Part shown: one piece after another, positions 1-11,525 of the stretch
Layout: every line of letters begins with the position of its first letter
Numbering within the stretch: position 1 is the first letter of the stretch
Origin: Locusta migratoria
Taxonomy: Eukaryota; Arthropoda; Insecta; Orthoptera; Acrididae
DNA: 64,000 bases
Reading direction: 5' to 3'
NCBI GenBank assembly: GCA_026315105.1
Contig: CM048750.1
Location: 72,781,797 to 72,845,796 of the forward strand
Translations under genes and position numbers: made by a program
Notes under the pieces: generated by a model
Told to the model about the DNA's origin: nothing
The model's input: only the letters and a program-made list of their open reading frames with translations
Database searches by the model: none

Positions 1-1106
1 TTTTAAAAGACTGAGTATAAACAGAAAGTACAACATTGCACTTTGTCAAGATATTAAAAAATAAAAACATTGTACATTGTACTACGAACTGCTTGTAAGA
101 GACGCTCCCCTTTTTTTAATACTGACTACAAATATTAGCGACCAGAAGCACATCAAAACCAGTCGCCAATAAATAAATCAAACTGTGATATTGGCTGATT
201 AATCATCATTGATCCCCTCCTCCCTGCAATGTCAGGAAATGTCAAAATCTTTTGTTTTGTTGTTTCAAATACTTTCCCCACAAATTTAGTAACCACCTCA
301 TTGTTCATGGAGCCTTAAAAACAAATAAAAATATATTCATAAGAAAACTGAGGCAGCCAATCCTGAACTGCTAGGAGAGTTACATAGTGCTTCTCAAACT
401 ATTTTTCAATATTTTCTTGGGTCAGCTGGGCAGCATGAGTGCGCACTCAAGTAGCAAAATCACACCTTTTCTTTGAGATCGGCAACATTTTCTACTCACT
501 GCTGGATTTTCTTTGCCCATCAGTGTGTGAGTAATAGTAACTTTTTATTACACACTGGTTTTCTCAACAATTACGAAAGATGATATCTTGGACACTCCAA
601 ACAATGGGAACATGACTTCCCACTGATACTTGAAATCTACATTTCTTTCAGATAGGGTAACTACTGTGCTTCCATTCCATATTTTGTCTTTCAGAGTCTG
701 ATTATCGTGTGTTGAAATGTTATTTACGAAAATTGCCACCTTGAATCTTTCATATTATTGTTAACTCTTCTATGGACTTAAAGGTACTACCTCTGTACAT
801 TGTTTTCACAGTATCATAATCCAGCCAAACAAAAGCAGTCTACAGGTAATATAAGTGGGAGCTTCACAATTTCATGACTGTCTTATTGCAGCCACTACAA
901 TAATGCAGGATATTGTCAGAAACTCTGGATTTTAACAGATTTTTATGGACTAAGTAAACCGAGAACTTTTATGCACATACTTCACTATATCTATTTTTCT
1001 TTCTGTGGCATTCAGAGTACAATACAAATATAGAGACATAGCTTTGTATACATTAATTACTTATTGTTATGCTGCTTTATTATCATCTTTACTACGAGCT
1101 GAATTT

Positions 1107-1395
1107 GGCCTTAGGACACTGTCAAGTGTTTTGTAATATCATTGCAGTATCTACTGCCCAATTATGTTGTTTGGTTTGGTTCTAAATATGTTGTATTTGT
1201 TTATTTATTGTCAGCTATATTGTTCAATTTTCATATTTCCTCTCTCTTTATACATGAAAACTGAATAATACAACTGAATACTGTCAACAGATGATAAATA
1301 AATAAGTATAAAATCATAATCAGCTTTAGAACTAAAACAAACAGGACTGGGCAGCCCACATTAGCAATGATATTACAAAACACTTAATGATGGCC
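1107..1395. repeat. Inverted repeat, outer pair
   Basis: Arms 1107-1145 and 1364-1395 are imperfect reverse complements sharing the core AAGTGTTTTGTAATATCATT, with a spacer of about 215 bp. This looks like a foldback or MITE-type element. No coding sequence is visible inside. Confidence 0.6.
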
Positions 1396-1410
1396 TAACA
1401 TCGAAATGAG

Positions 1411-1682
1411 ATGTAATACTATAGGACAAAAATATTAACTGGAACCTACCATTGCTAATGCCTGCATCTAAATATCATTAATAAAAATTGGCGCAGAATA
1501 ATAAACTAAAGCGCAGGTAAAATAAAAAAAAGATATTTTAATACTTTTTATGTATAACAAGATTTTTTAATTTTACTTATACTTTTATTATATTTAGTAG
1601 CACCAACTGAATTACATAAATTTAGCTGCAGGCATTAGTAATGGTAGGTTCCAGCTAATGCTTTTGTCCCATAGTATTATAG
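1411..1682. repeat. Inverted repeat, foldback MITE-like
   Basis: Arms 1411-1472 and 1621-1682 are near reverse complements of about 60 bp, sharing GGAACCTACCATT and AATGCCTGCA-type blocks, around an AT-rich spacer of about 150 bp. It lies just beside the inverted repeat at 1107-1395, so the two may be parts of one complex element. Confidence 0.7.
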
Positions 1683-1730
1683 TACCACTGTAACAAAAAC
1701 ATATTAGAAAATGTTCTTCAGCCTGAACTA

Positions 1731-1927
1731 ATTCAAATGTTTGTATAGCTTATGGGACTCAACTACGGGGTCATCAGTCCCTAAAATTACAAACTACTTA
1801 TGAACTAGCTAAGACTAAGGACGGCACAAATATCACTGCCCGAGGGGAGGGATTCGAACCCCCGACTGTAGTGGCCATGCAGACCCGTGACTGGAGCACC
1901 TCAGTCCCCTCGGCCACCGCGGCTGGC
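1731..1927 (-). mobile_element. tRNA-derived SINE
   Basis: Read on the minus strand the element starts with a tRNA-like head: an A-box-like region near 1905-1919 (GGTGGCCGAGGGG) and a strong B box at 1850-1861 (GGGTTCGAATCC). The body ends in GACTGATGACCCCGTAGTTG-type sequence and a CATTTGAAT-like 3' end. I recognise this arrangement as a SINE that is abundant in orthopteran genomes; that is recall, not a search. It is a retroposon and not a functional tRNA gene. Confidence 0.8.
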
Positions 1928-2154
1928 CTGAAATAATTAACCTAAGTTTCAACTAATAGATTAATGATGAAATGACATACTGAGAAGTCATGAGCAACTA
2001 ATTAGTACCTACACTCTCAAGCAGCTATCAACATTACATTTAACCTACAGTGCAGCAATTCCACAATCATAGAGAAGAGTATTAAGGGTAATCAGGAATT
2101 GATACATTTTACACATCCCTCCAGTCTGTGGCCTGATATAGCAATGCATTTTCA

Positions 2155-2547
2155 GTTCAAGGAAACAATATGTCTGTCGCAATTAATAAAATTTATTTAG
2201 CAATAATGTGTTTTTCATTCATGGTACAGGCTGCGCAGACTGCATTAATTGAGACGGTGTTACAGTGGGTGATCACTTTTGTCAAATTGAAAAAAATAAA
2301 TAAATAAATAAATAAATAAATATCTTTAAACTGAAAAACCGTATTGGTCATAATTAAAACATTTTAAAATACTGGGATCAATGCAAACTGCCTGTATCAT
2401 ACCATTAAAACGACCATAGCACAATGAGGCACACTTTGAGGTAAGCAGGCCAATACATTTGTGCCAATACGGAATGCTCGAAACACATTAATGCTAAATA
2501 AATTTTATTAACTGCAAGAGAGGCATTTTTTCCTTGAATTACAACAT
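2155..2547. repeat. Foldback element with about 90-140 bp arms
   Basis: The segment from 2155 (TTCAAGGAAAC...) and the reverse complement of the segment ending at 2547 share TTCAAGGAA, TTAATAAAATTTATTTAGCA and AATGTGTTT in the same order. The spacer contains an AAAT microsatellite. The right arm holds an acceptor-like CTCTTGCAG on the minus strand, but because the same sequence recurs in the other arm I treat it as repeat and not as an Ncoa6 exon. Confidence 0.65.
2291..2322. repeat. (AAAT)n microsatellite
   Basis: Uninterrupted AAAT units lie in the spacer of the surrounding foldback. Confidence 0.95.
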
Positions 2548-2644
2548 TTGTTTCTTCTGATGTTTGCGTAAAATATTGCATTGAGGAAATTGATAAAGTA
2601 TAGAAAAATAGTATATCCAAAGATTAAGGCACCACACACCAAAA

Positions 2645-2755
2645 TTATTAAACATATCGACCGTTGAAAGGTAAAAGGTTGTTAGCCTCATTTTCTCCAA
2701 TGAGGGTTACAACCTTCTACTTTTCCACCGCCATTATTAAGCATGTTTGAAATTT
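2645..2755. repeat. Short hairpin, about 28-bp perfect core arms
   Basis: AAAGGTAAAAGGTTGT near 2669 pairs with ACAACCTTCTACTTTT ending near 2730 across a loop flanked by CCTCATT and AATGAGG. Weaker pairing extends outwards to the AATTATTAA and TTATTAAGCATG flanks. Confidence 0.75.
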
Positions 2756-3550
2756 GATGAAAGTCTACACCTCTAGTTTTCAAAACAAATGAGTATTTAT
2801 GACTTTTATGTTTTACAGTAACAGTTTTTCACAACTACAGATGTGATGTACTATGATATTTTTCATTGTTTCTGGTAAACTGACTTTAAATAACAATATA
2901 CTGCTTATTAGTGAGTTAAGCATCAATTAATTTTGCATGTAACTCCCATCATCTTTCATGTGTACACACAATTTCAATTACATAGTACATCTTAGTAAGC
3001 CTTTCTTTTTTTCCATTCATAGCCCAATAATACAAATTAAGTATAAGCTACAAGCTACTTTACAGTGAAAAAAGGCAAAGAAATTATGAATGTAAAGAAA
3101 ATAAGACATTATAAAATAAATAAAATGCTTCTGGGAAGGATCTCTTGACAGTTTTTAAATATGGAAGTGATGTCAATTATATTATTTATTATTTAGTGTT
3201 GTGTGATAGCAAATAATGAGACACCAAGTAATAATTCCTGTAGCTGATATGAGACAGTCTTAATTATCCCTGCCACAACTCAACAAAAGAAAATAAAGGG
3301 AAAAAAAGATGGGGAGGGTTGAAACAAGGATTTAAAACTAATTTGTAGTAAATTAAATAACTGCTCCCATACAGGAAAGAACTGACGGGTACGATGAAAC
3401 TTAACATTTTCTGCACAAAGCCAAAAGCTGATGCTTTTTAAGCTGATAATTTTAGCATCTCTGCAATAATTTCCAAAATTATTGCCTTTAAGTCACATTA
3501 AGCCTAACATAAACAAATTTCGTTGGAATTACGGACAGCATGTAACATAC

Positions 3551-3686
3551 CTGTTATCCTCATCCTGAGTCTTATTATTTATTCTGTTTTTCAGCTTCGG
3601 AGATGCCCTCTCCTCAGAGGCACTTCGCGCTCGACCCTTGCCAGCAATTTCAATGAGTGGTTCATCGTCTGAAGATTCCACGTCAG
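3551..3686 (-). CDS. Ncoa6: Ncoa6 exon (5th visible, C-terminal part)
   Basis: This internal 136-bp exon lies between an acceptor (GGATTCAG, AG at 3687-3688) and a canonical donor GTATGT (3550-3545). Its first two bases complete the G left by the exon ending at 4372 and restore the same reading frame, which is strong evidence that the two are joined. It encodes about 45 residues starting ADVESSDDEP, an acidic serine-rich patch, then a basic stretch (GKGRARSASEERASPKLK). The frame leaves in phase 2, so more coding sequence follows outside what I could identify. The acidic patch followed by a basic tail suits the disordered C-terminal region of NCOA6, whose human form also ends in a basic tail. 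The short length prevents independent family assignment. Confidence 0.85.
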
Positions 3687-4371
3687 CTGAATCCAACAAC
3701 ATTATACTTGCTAAAGGCTGCAGTCACAATGCATATAAAATGTGTAAGAATAATTACAGTAAGTCTGGCAAAGACTGCACTCTGCAGTTGGACTGAGACA
3801 TGTTATTTTGCCCTGCTCTGGATCACTTTAGGAGCACAATAACGGAAGCAGTGCTTTGTCTCCGTTAGGCAGCACATTGTAGGAAAAATTTGAGCACTGG
3901 TGATCTACTGTTAATGGAAACCTACAATTATGATGAAATGGCCTTTCAATAATGTATGATTATCATGACAAAATACAAGTGATGTCAAGGGTTAATGCTG
4001 CTAATTAGTCCGAGGAGAAGGGGATAAAAAACAAAAACAAAATAAAAAGAAAAAATGAAGTTGAGAAGGATAATTAATACAAAGAATAAAAAAAAGTGTC
4101 TAATGCATACTGGGACTGAACATTTCAACATTGGGGTAGCAACTTGATAAATTCTGAATCAGATTGCACACAACATTTCGCCATCTGAACCTTGCAGAAA
4201 GGAGATCTTCCTGTCAGCAATTTCATCTTTTGCTGCACTAAGCTATTCAGAATTTAATTTAAACTAATATGTTTATCATAAGTTTTTTTTATTCATCAAC
4301 AAAACTTAGCAAAAATCTTTGTATTACTTCTATTTGAGTAATAAATATAAATGTGTGTTGCTACAACTCAC

Positions 4372-6648
4372 CCCTCCGATGAGGTTTGCCAGAAGTCCTG
4401 CGGATCTGCACCTGGTCAGGCAGAGGGAGGTGAGACGGACCGAGGCCAGCAGATGGTCTCTTGCTTGGCACGTCCTCTAAACCCATGCACGCCTTAATGA
4501 GCTCGGCAGCATTTTCAGAACATTTTCTTTTTCCAGGACGAGGTTGAGGTTCCTCAGCAGCACTTTCCGATCCGTTACGCCGCCGTTTCCCGAGGTTCAC
4601 AGTGCGCCCAGATCCCGGACTTGCAGCGGCATTTGGTTGCGGTCTGCTTAACCTCGCACTACGTGTGCCCGGGCCCCTTCGACTTGCAGCTGTTGAAAGT
4701 GGACTCGATCCCTCAGCACTTGCACTGTCTCCAGGAATTTCGACAAGAAGTTGTTCCAGTAACGATTTGCCCCGGCTGGTAACAGGAACCTGACTCTCCT
4801 CTGGTGAAGGTTCGGCATCGTGATCTTCAGGTACATTAGGTCGGCGCTTCCTTCTCCGCGGTACCGGTGGCCCGTCCGGATCCTCTTCTTCGTCCGGTCC
4901 TAGTGCTGCCGGCGATGGAGTGTCTTCACGATGTTTTTCTGGATTCGAATAAGTGTACAAGGGAGGTGTGGTGCGGACAGGTTGCGGATCGCCAGGTGTC
5001 GGGGAACATATCGGATCGGGCACTCGGGAAGGAGACACAGACGTCCTAGATGCAACTCCTATGTCATCTGAAGAAACTGCCACTGAACTTTCTGTATCAA
5101 CTGTAACTTCAGTCTTATCACTCCCCAAATCTTCTTCTGTGACATTGGAAGGCTCTAACTGGTGATCCGTTACTAAAACAGTCGAACTGCCCGATTCTTC
5201 TTGTTTGGAGCTGTCACTTTCTCCCAAAGCTGAAGACAAATCCACGTCACACAGATCTTTACTTTCAGGCTGAGCAGAAGGCATACCTGACCTGCAAGTC
5301 TGCTGCTCCTTTTGTGACTCTGGAGATTTTAGAATATCTACCACAGGAGTTACGTTTCCCTGATTTTGTGAGGCAGTGTTGGACCCAGAAAAAGAAGAAT
5401 CAGTCAATGGACTACCTTTGGGCACTGGGCTTTGTGGAGGAGTTGTAGGAGCAAGACTCACATCTGGATTATCTGGAACCCTGCTTTCAGATTCTGTATT
5501 TGTACAGGTACTATGACTATCATTTTGGGGAAGATACTGTTCAGAACACCCATCAACTTCCCTTTCAACAACAGGTGTTTCTGTAACCGTGGTGGCAGGG
5601 TCTACCGATACCTGTTGTACAGAACACTTTTTGCTGCTATCACTGCGAGCACACGGCTGTTGCTCGCCATCTTTTTCTTCCTTCCGACATGGGCTTTCAC
5701 CTTGGTTCGGACTCTTTTCTGATAACGCATCCATTGATTCTATACCAGAGTCCTCACCTTGAGTGTTTCCCTGTTCCCCTGGCACCCCCGGACCTGCAGG
5801 GCTGTCAGCACCACTCACACGACTAACACTTCCATCCGTTGGAGTCACACTGCACTGTCGCTCACTACTGGGATCTACAGGTGGACCATCATCACTGTCC
5901 GCAGAAGCAGTCCTCGAAGCCACAGACACGTCACTATCTTTTTTGTCTTCTTTTACAGCTGGTAACACTACTGTGAGAACTGTGTCTGTCCGAGGCCGCT
6001 TTCTCGGGAGAGGTAGAGGATCGTCTTCGAGCAACCTCTGTTTCACTTTGGCCTCAGATACGTCTAACTCTCCAACGGGAAGAGTTGTTGTAGTTTTGGG
6101 AGGAATACTGGGACTCAGTTCACACTCTTGTTTCGCATCTATCTGCACCCTATTGACAGTCACTGAACTTCTCATTACATTGTTCCTCTCTTCTGTGCCT
6201 GACCTATCTGCAGCAGGTTTTTTGATAGATAAGCTGCGTTTAGAATCACAGTTTGGAAGGTCACGATGCTGCTTCTTTAAGCAGTTAGCGACTAAAGGAT
6301 TTTGCTGAAGGTAATTCTCAACAAAACGAGTTCTCTCCTGCTTTATGGCACTATGCACTGCACTCTGTTTGCGATGAATGTCATTTGAGATCTTTCCTGT
6401 GACTGGAAGCCTACCTGTGGGACTCGACTTGCCTGAAGCAAGTAGTTCTTCACCTTTGCGGGGGACAGTACCACGCTTATCACTAAGTATCACAGAATCA
6501 CTGCCCACTTGTTTTGCACTTGATGAAACTGGAGAGTTCTGTCTTACTACTCCACTGTTGAAAGTCTCTTGAGAATGTCCATGACTTTCAGACACAGTTA
6601 AAGTAGGGCGTAACTTTGGTTTCACAGAAGATGCAATACCCTGAGATT
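4372..6648 (-). CDS. Ncoa6: Ncoa6 exon (4th visible) with LXXLL-2 and a PPxY motif
   Basis: This large 2,277-bp internal exon runs from an acceptor TTGTTCCAG (AG at 6650-6649) to a GTGAGT donor (4371-4366). It starts with two bases that complete the G from the exon ending at 21368 and ends in phase 1, matching the exon starting at 3686. The encoded 759 residues are low complexity, rich in S, P, E and D, and probably disordered. Visible motifs are PPLY followed by TYS (4955-4966), a WW-domain ligand, and LEQLL within KSLLEQLLVEIP (4745-4759), a nuclear-receptor LXXLL box in the position of NR box 2 of vertebrate NCOA6. Several basic clusters suggest nuclear localisation (PVPRRRKRRPN, GKRRRNGS, RPGKRKCSE, LPRKRPRTD). 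A GTG at 6625 is only an internal valine and not a start. The role as coactivator and Trr/MLL3/4 complex subunit comes from family knowledge. Confidence 0.92.
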
Positions 6649-6770
6649 CTGGAACAACAGAGAGAACATATTAGACCTAGTTTTCAATCCAATAGACCCA
6701 ATTACATCGTTAAAAATGTATTTTTTTTTAAACTAATAATGTGACTGGGAAGTTTTGATTGTGTTCTGGG

Positions 6771-6774
<4 letters not shown>

Positions 6775-6826
<52 letters not shown>
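6775..6826. repeat. (CA)n microsatellite
   Basis: An uninterrupted AC dinucleotide run, about 125 bp upstream of the fourth visible exon on the minus-strand transcript (a GT repeat in the RNA). Confidence 0.97.
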
Positions 6827-6828
<2 letters not shown>

Positions 6829-7230
6829 TCCACTGATTAGTAATTAATTGTCTTTATGTTGAAAAATTTTCAACTTCAGTTCAAATAAAAGAGATGACAA
6901 ATACACAGAAAATTACTTTTTAACCGATTTTCATTTTTTTTAATGTTTTTCAATTATGTTACACTGTAAAAATGACAGAAAGAAAGTTTCTTATTACCTT
7001 TTTAGAGCATCTAAACAACATATAGCTTAAAATGTTTCATAGAAATTTCTTTTAAGGGTAGGAAGGATTAAAAAATCCTTAAGATTAAAAAAAAAATCTA
7101 AATGAAATTTTAATTTCTTAAATTTTACTGTTAATATCATTTGGGATCCACCTCAGAAGGCTTTTTCTTCATCACTAGCTGTGATAGAGTAGTAATACTT
7201 TTTAAATGCATGTACTTGACTTGACTATTT

Positions 7231-7330
7231 GGGTTCGAGATTCGGAAGATTCGATTCGGGTTCGGTATTCGGCACATGTTTTATTTAAGATTCGGTATTC
7301 GGATTTGATTCGGTAAAATTGGGGTTCGAC
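7231..7330. repeat. Cluster of TTCG/TTCGG motifs
   Basis: Ten TTCG pentamer-like units (mostly ATTCGG or GTTCGG) occur within about 100 bp in otherwise AT-rich DNA, in no strict period. The cluster ends immediately before the RTE remnant and could belong to an unrecognised element. Confidence 0.7.
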
Positions 7331-7334
7331 CCAT

Positions 7335-8327
7335 CCCTCATGAAAAGCTTTCTCCAAATCTAAGAAAGCGGTTATTTACAACTTGTACAAAAACCAGACA
7401 GAAGTTATCAGAGTTGAAGGGCATGAAGGGATGCAGAGGTTGGGAAGGGTGTAAGACAGGGTTGTAGCCTTTCCCCAATGTTATTCAATTTGTACATTGA
7501 GCAAGCAATAAAGGAAAGCAAGGAGAAATGTGGAGAAGGGATTAAAGTTCAGGGTGAAGAAATAAAAAAAACTTGTGTTTTGCTATTGACATTGTAATTC
7601 TGTCAGAGAGAGCAAAGGACCTGGAGCAACAATTGAACAGAATGGACTGTGTGTTGAAAGAAGCATATAAGATGAACATTAACAAGGGTAAAACAAAGGT
7701 AATGGAATGCAGTCTTAGAAAATCAGGTGAGGCTGAAGGAATTAAATTAGGTAACAAGTCAATAAAGGTGGTATATGAGTTTTGTTACTTGGGCAGTAAA
7801 ATAACATACGATGGTCACAGAACAGAGATTATAAATGCAGAATGGCAATGGGAAGGAAAGCGTTTTTGAAAAAAGGAAATTTGTTAACATAGAATATTAA
7901 TTTAAGCATAAGGAAGTCCTTTCTGAAGGCATTTGTGTGGAGTGTTGCCTTGTATGGGAGTGAAACACTGATAAGCAGTGCGGACGGGAAGAGGATTGAG
8001 GCCTTTGAAATGTGGTGTTATAGAAGAATGTTGAAGATTAGGTGAGTGGATCACGTAACTAATGAGGAGGCACTGAACAGAATTGGGGAGAAAAGGAATT
8101 TATGGGGTACCTTGACTAAAAGAAGGGATCTATTGGTAGAACACATTCTTAGACATCAAGGAATTGTGAATTTAGCATTGGAGAGAAGTGTGTGTGAATG
8201 TAGTAAGCAAATTCAAATGGATGTAAGTTGCTGTTCTTTTGAGATGACGAAGAGGCTTGCTCAGGATAAAGTAGGGTGGAGAGCTGCATCAAACCAGTCT
8301 CTGGACTGAAGAACACAACAACATGAT
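7335..8327 (+). pseudogene. RTE-type LINE remnant (reverse transcriptase C-terminal half)
   Basis: Broken frames on the plus strand encode the end of the reverse transcriptase palm and the region after it: LFNLYIEQAIKESKEKCGEG near 7480, then KTKVMECSLRKSG, YEFCYLGSKIT, and the C-terminal LTKRRDLLVEHILRHQGIV with AASNQSLD and a stop near 8309. The catalytic FADD box reads FAID here (near 7580), so one essential aspartate is lost, and frameshifts and stops follow. It matches the copy at 12961-14425 closely. The 3' end is ACAACAACA, as in RTE-type elements. 5'-truncated and inactive. Confidence 0.85.
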
Positions 8328-8860
8328 TATCCTACAATTGAGAAGTTCAAAACAGCTTTTAATTTTTCACCTTGCACCATTACTGAATGGCAGATATTTT
8401 TAAGTGCCCGGTGGTTTTTTTCTGTTTGGAGACATTAGCAGACTCCCCTACAGCATTGTTTATTACACAGAACACTCATATTCAAAAATATCCAGTCAAA
8501 ATGACCTCCAAAGGTTGGTATCAAAAATTTGGAAATTTCACTTTTTAGGCCCTAAATTAACAACCAAGGACTGATTTATTAGAGTCAATTTATTTTCTTT
8601 AGTTATGTCATAACTGCTACTCTTATTTTGGAGAACACTTACACAAATGTTTCCTTAATTTTTTATGAATTTCTGAAATTTGGAAATTTTGATTTTTAAT
8701 GTAGTTTGTGTGGGTTGTTACCTATGGTTGGACTGAATATAAAAAACTGATTTTTGCATAGTTTCTACACTTATACATGACAGTAAAGTACTGCAAAAAT
8801 TTCAACATTGATGCCTGACTGAGAACAAAGAAATAATATAGTACTAAGGACAGTTATAAC

Positions 8861-9035
8861 TCACCTGAAAGATGTGGCAACAAGCTGTGACAGGCACGTA
8901 TAAAAGACACACACAAACAACACTTTCAGCTATCGGCCATGACCTTCTTCAGAGAATAGAACATTCATGCAATCACACTGGCACGCAATACAGTCATACA
9001 ACCATCACCTCCGGCTGCCGCACTTCGAAAAGTTC
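8861..9035. mobile_element. Terminal fragment of a hairpin element
   Basis: It contains AAGCTGTGACAGGCACG, a CA-rich stretch, TTTCAGCTATCGGCCATGAC and CCGGCTGCCGCACTTCGAA, all of which recur in the arms of the foldback at 12006-12335. It is therefore a solo arm of that family. Confidence 0.7.
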
Positions 9036-9127
9036 TTTAATTTGCATTCTACGTGACTACTTGCAGCACACAACACTTTCGCTGTTCAAATGTTTCAAAA
9101 AGGAGCCTATATGGTAAATTACATAAA

Positions 9128-9900
9128 AGAAAGTTCCCCAGGGTTCAGAAACTCATATACTTTTCAGATGAAAATGGTAGTCAATACAAAAACAAACAGT
9201 ATTCTTCAAATCTTTGCAACCCCATAGTTGATTTCAGGTTGGAGGCCGAATGACATCTTTTTTGCCCCTCGCCATGGTAAAAATGCATGTGATGAGTAGA
9301 AGTTACAACCAAACATGGAGTAAAGATAGCCTACAAAGAACAAAAACAGGCCAAATTCTTACCATGGAGAATGAGAATATGTTTGCCTTTTGTAAGGATA
9401 ATATAACAGCATCACCTATTTTCTTGTCAAGAAAGAAGAGGTGGTTGTTCATATCAAAACACTTAAAACCTGTTTTGAAAACTGTATGGCAATAAAAGAA
9501 ACAAAGCAATTCCACAAATTTTGTGGTATAGCAGAAAACTTGGTTCTATAGTATGTAATTTCTAAAAATGAAACTTACAAGGATCATTGCATCAGTAAAT
9601 TTACATGCCTGTTTTTAACATTAAATGATAGTGTCAAGTGTGTATCATCTGCAATGGTGAACTACAGAGGTTGAAGGAATAACTTTGTAAAACAATTATG
9701 TCTTTGTGCACTGTTACCACCCTGATGGCCCAAGAAGAGCATTCAAGAAATCTACTAATGAAAAACGCATTAAGGAAACTTTCAGTGCCTGAAATGGCAA
9801 CAGCAACTGGGAATTCTTATTCTATGTCACAAAAGCTGTATAAATAAAACAGTGTCCTTAACATTAAAACAGTGTCCTTAACATTCACCACCAAAATTAG
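9128..9900 (+). pseudogene. Remnant of an uncharacterised arthropod repeat-encoded protein
   Basis: Scrambled frames contain QKLIYFSDENGSQYKNKQYS, then VDFRLEAE, SLQRTKTGQILTMENENMFA, FCKDNITASPIF, and near 9750-9840 NALRKLSVPEMATATGNSYS in another frame. I recall proteins with an YFSDG-QYKN box, an (AEWHFFATSHGK)-type box and a VLRKL--P--ATATGR box as a repeated uncharacterised family in insect genomes, probably mobile-element borne. The several frameshifts and stops show that this copy is dead. The family is recognised from pattern memory only and no function can be given. Confidence 0.45.
9846..9885. repeat. Tandem duplication of a 20-bp unit
   Basis: AAAACAGTGTCCTTAACATT occurs twice head to tail with no mismatch, inside the decayed coding remnant. 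Confidence 0.95.
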
Positions 9901-10114
9901 GAAATGTCACATCTCTGAAGTATGTTAGCCTAATTGAAAACATTTATTTTAAATCTTCCAAAATAATTTAAATTGTTATTTCAGTACTGTTCCCAGTTTT
10001 TGATATATAAATCAGTACCTAAACTTCAATAATAATTGTTTACATCCAGACAATATCACATGTGCATTATGAACGCCTTACAACAATTTGTATATTTATT
10101 CAATGAATATTAGA

Positions 10115-10205
10115 GACGAAAAATTCCTAGCAGGAAAAATATATTTATAAAAAATAGATGAAGATTATTCACCAGGCGAAGCAGCACAGGTGGTGATAGT
10201 AGCAC

Positions 10206-10256
<51 letters not shown>

Positions 10257-10317
10257 CATCTTTCGCAACCCAGTTGCTACTTCAGACAGAAGGGAAGGAG
10301 AGGGAAAGGAACAGTCA
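10115..10317. mobile_element. Solo arm of a Penelope-associated hairpin family, with (CA)n(CG)n
   Basis: It begins ACGAAAAATTCCTAGCAGG, runs through the TTCACCAGGCGAAG and CACAGG boxes, then a (CA)n/(CG)n tract at 10210-10257, and TTTCGCAACCCAGTTGC followed by GAAGGGAAGGAGAGGGA. The same order occurs in the arms of the hairpin at 60036-60712. Confidence 0.8.
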
Positions 10318-10886
10318 AATAACAACGTTGAAACTTTTACAGCACTTTGATATCATATAAGTATACAAACTGAGCAAAAATCAGATTTTTATGTTCACTA
10401 CCACCCGAAATAACAAACCCCAACTTAACAAAACATGAAAATATTCAAATTTCAAAAAATCATAAAAAATTAAGAAAACTTTTTGTAAGGAAAAGAAACT
10501 GACTGATACATCACTCCTTGGTTTTTATTTTTGGGCGTACAAAGATCATTGTCACAATTTTTTATACCAAACTTTGTTGCAGGTTATTTTTGCATTAAGG
10601 GTGTTTAGTGTAATAAACAACATTGTAGGGAAGACTTTTCTAAAAACAATAATGTCAACTGCAATATTGTAACTTGATCCAGTGCAGCAATATTAAATTA
10701 TCGCTAATGTCTCTACATCGAAAAATCATTGAGTGCTACAAATAAAACTGGCCGCCATTCAGTAATGGGGCAAGTAAGAAATAATAACTGCTTTAGATAT
10801 TCAAGCAAGTAACTTAATTTTTATTGGACTACTTCATTTGGACTGACTGATTTTCAGCATGTCACACATAAAATGTAGTCAAAATT

Positions 10887-11123
10887 ATATATAAAAATAT
10901 ACGAAGATTACTCACCAGGCAGAGGAGCACAGGTGTGACAGCAGCACAAATAAATAGAAAACACACACACAAACTCTAGCTTTCGCAGCCTAGCTGCTTC
11001 GTCAGGCAGAAGGGAAGGAGAGGGAAAAGGAAATGATGTGGGTTTAAAGGAGTGGGTAAGGAGTCATTCCAATCCCGGGACAGGAAAGACTTACCTTCGG
11101 GGGAAAAAAAGGAGGGTAAACAA

Positions 11124-11169
<46 letters not shown>

Positions 11170-11525
11170 TTACACAGACACAAGTACACCTAGGCAGACA
11201 TACTGTAGGAAGTTAAGAAGTTAGACAGAGATACCACTTCAGGCAGAAGTTCTGTCCAGAGAACTGAGGCAAAGATGTTAAGATGGTGGGTGGGAATTCG
11301 AATTTAGCGGAGGTTGAGACCAGGTGGGCAACAGGAAGAGAGAATATGCTGAAGGGCTAGTTCCCATCTCTGCCTGACGAAGCAGCTAGGCTGCGAAAGC
11401 TAGCGTTTGTGTGTGTGTGTGTTCTATTTATTTGTGCTGCTGTCACACCTGTGCTCCTTTGCCTGGTGAGTAATCTTCGTCTATTTTTATATATAATTTT
11501 TCCGGCTAGGAATTTTTCATCTATA
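10887..11525. mobile_element. Foldback element with hammerhead-like cores and a Penelope remnant
   Basis: The left arm (TATACGAAGATTACTCACCAGG..., with TTTCGCAGCCTAGCTGCTTC near 10981) and the right arm (CTGACGAAGCAGCTAGGCTGCGAAAGC at 11374-11400, ending CCTGGTGAGTAATCTTCGT) are reverse complements. The spacer holds a (CA)n tract (11126-11167) and at 11280-11350 a stretch matching the Penelope-like 3' region also seen at 61140-61225. Each arm carries the CTGANGA-hairpin-GAAA motif. Confidence 0.8.

Larger units (their letters stand above)
1..3550. other. Non-coding DNA downstream of the last visible Ncoa6 exon
   Basis: No convincing exon was found here on either strand. The Ncoa6 reading frame leaves the exon ending at 3551 through a clean GTATGT donor, so at least one more exon must lie in this stretch or beyond the window. 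What can be seen is AT-rich sequence with a SINE and several inverted repeats, listed separately. The short open frames have no recognisable domain. Confidence 0.6.

Noticed and set aside
1731..1927. A tRNA gene (good B box, tRNA-like head)
   Set aside because: It is fused to a known type of SINE body and 3' end, and the arms do not pair as in a real tRNA. The same applies to the tRNA-like parts at 14350, 27646, 33647, 37520 and 37800.
2405..2530. Possible final Ncoa6 exon behind the CTCTTGCAG acceptor near 2512 (minus strand)
   Set aside because: The same sequence is one arm of a foldback and would add a stop after a single codon; no support beyond the acceptor.
5432..6308. Plus-strand open frames of 96-181 codons inside the fourth Ncoa6 exon
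   Set aside because: They are antisense shadows of a real coding exon, with no domain.
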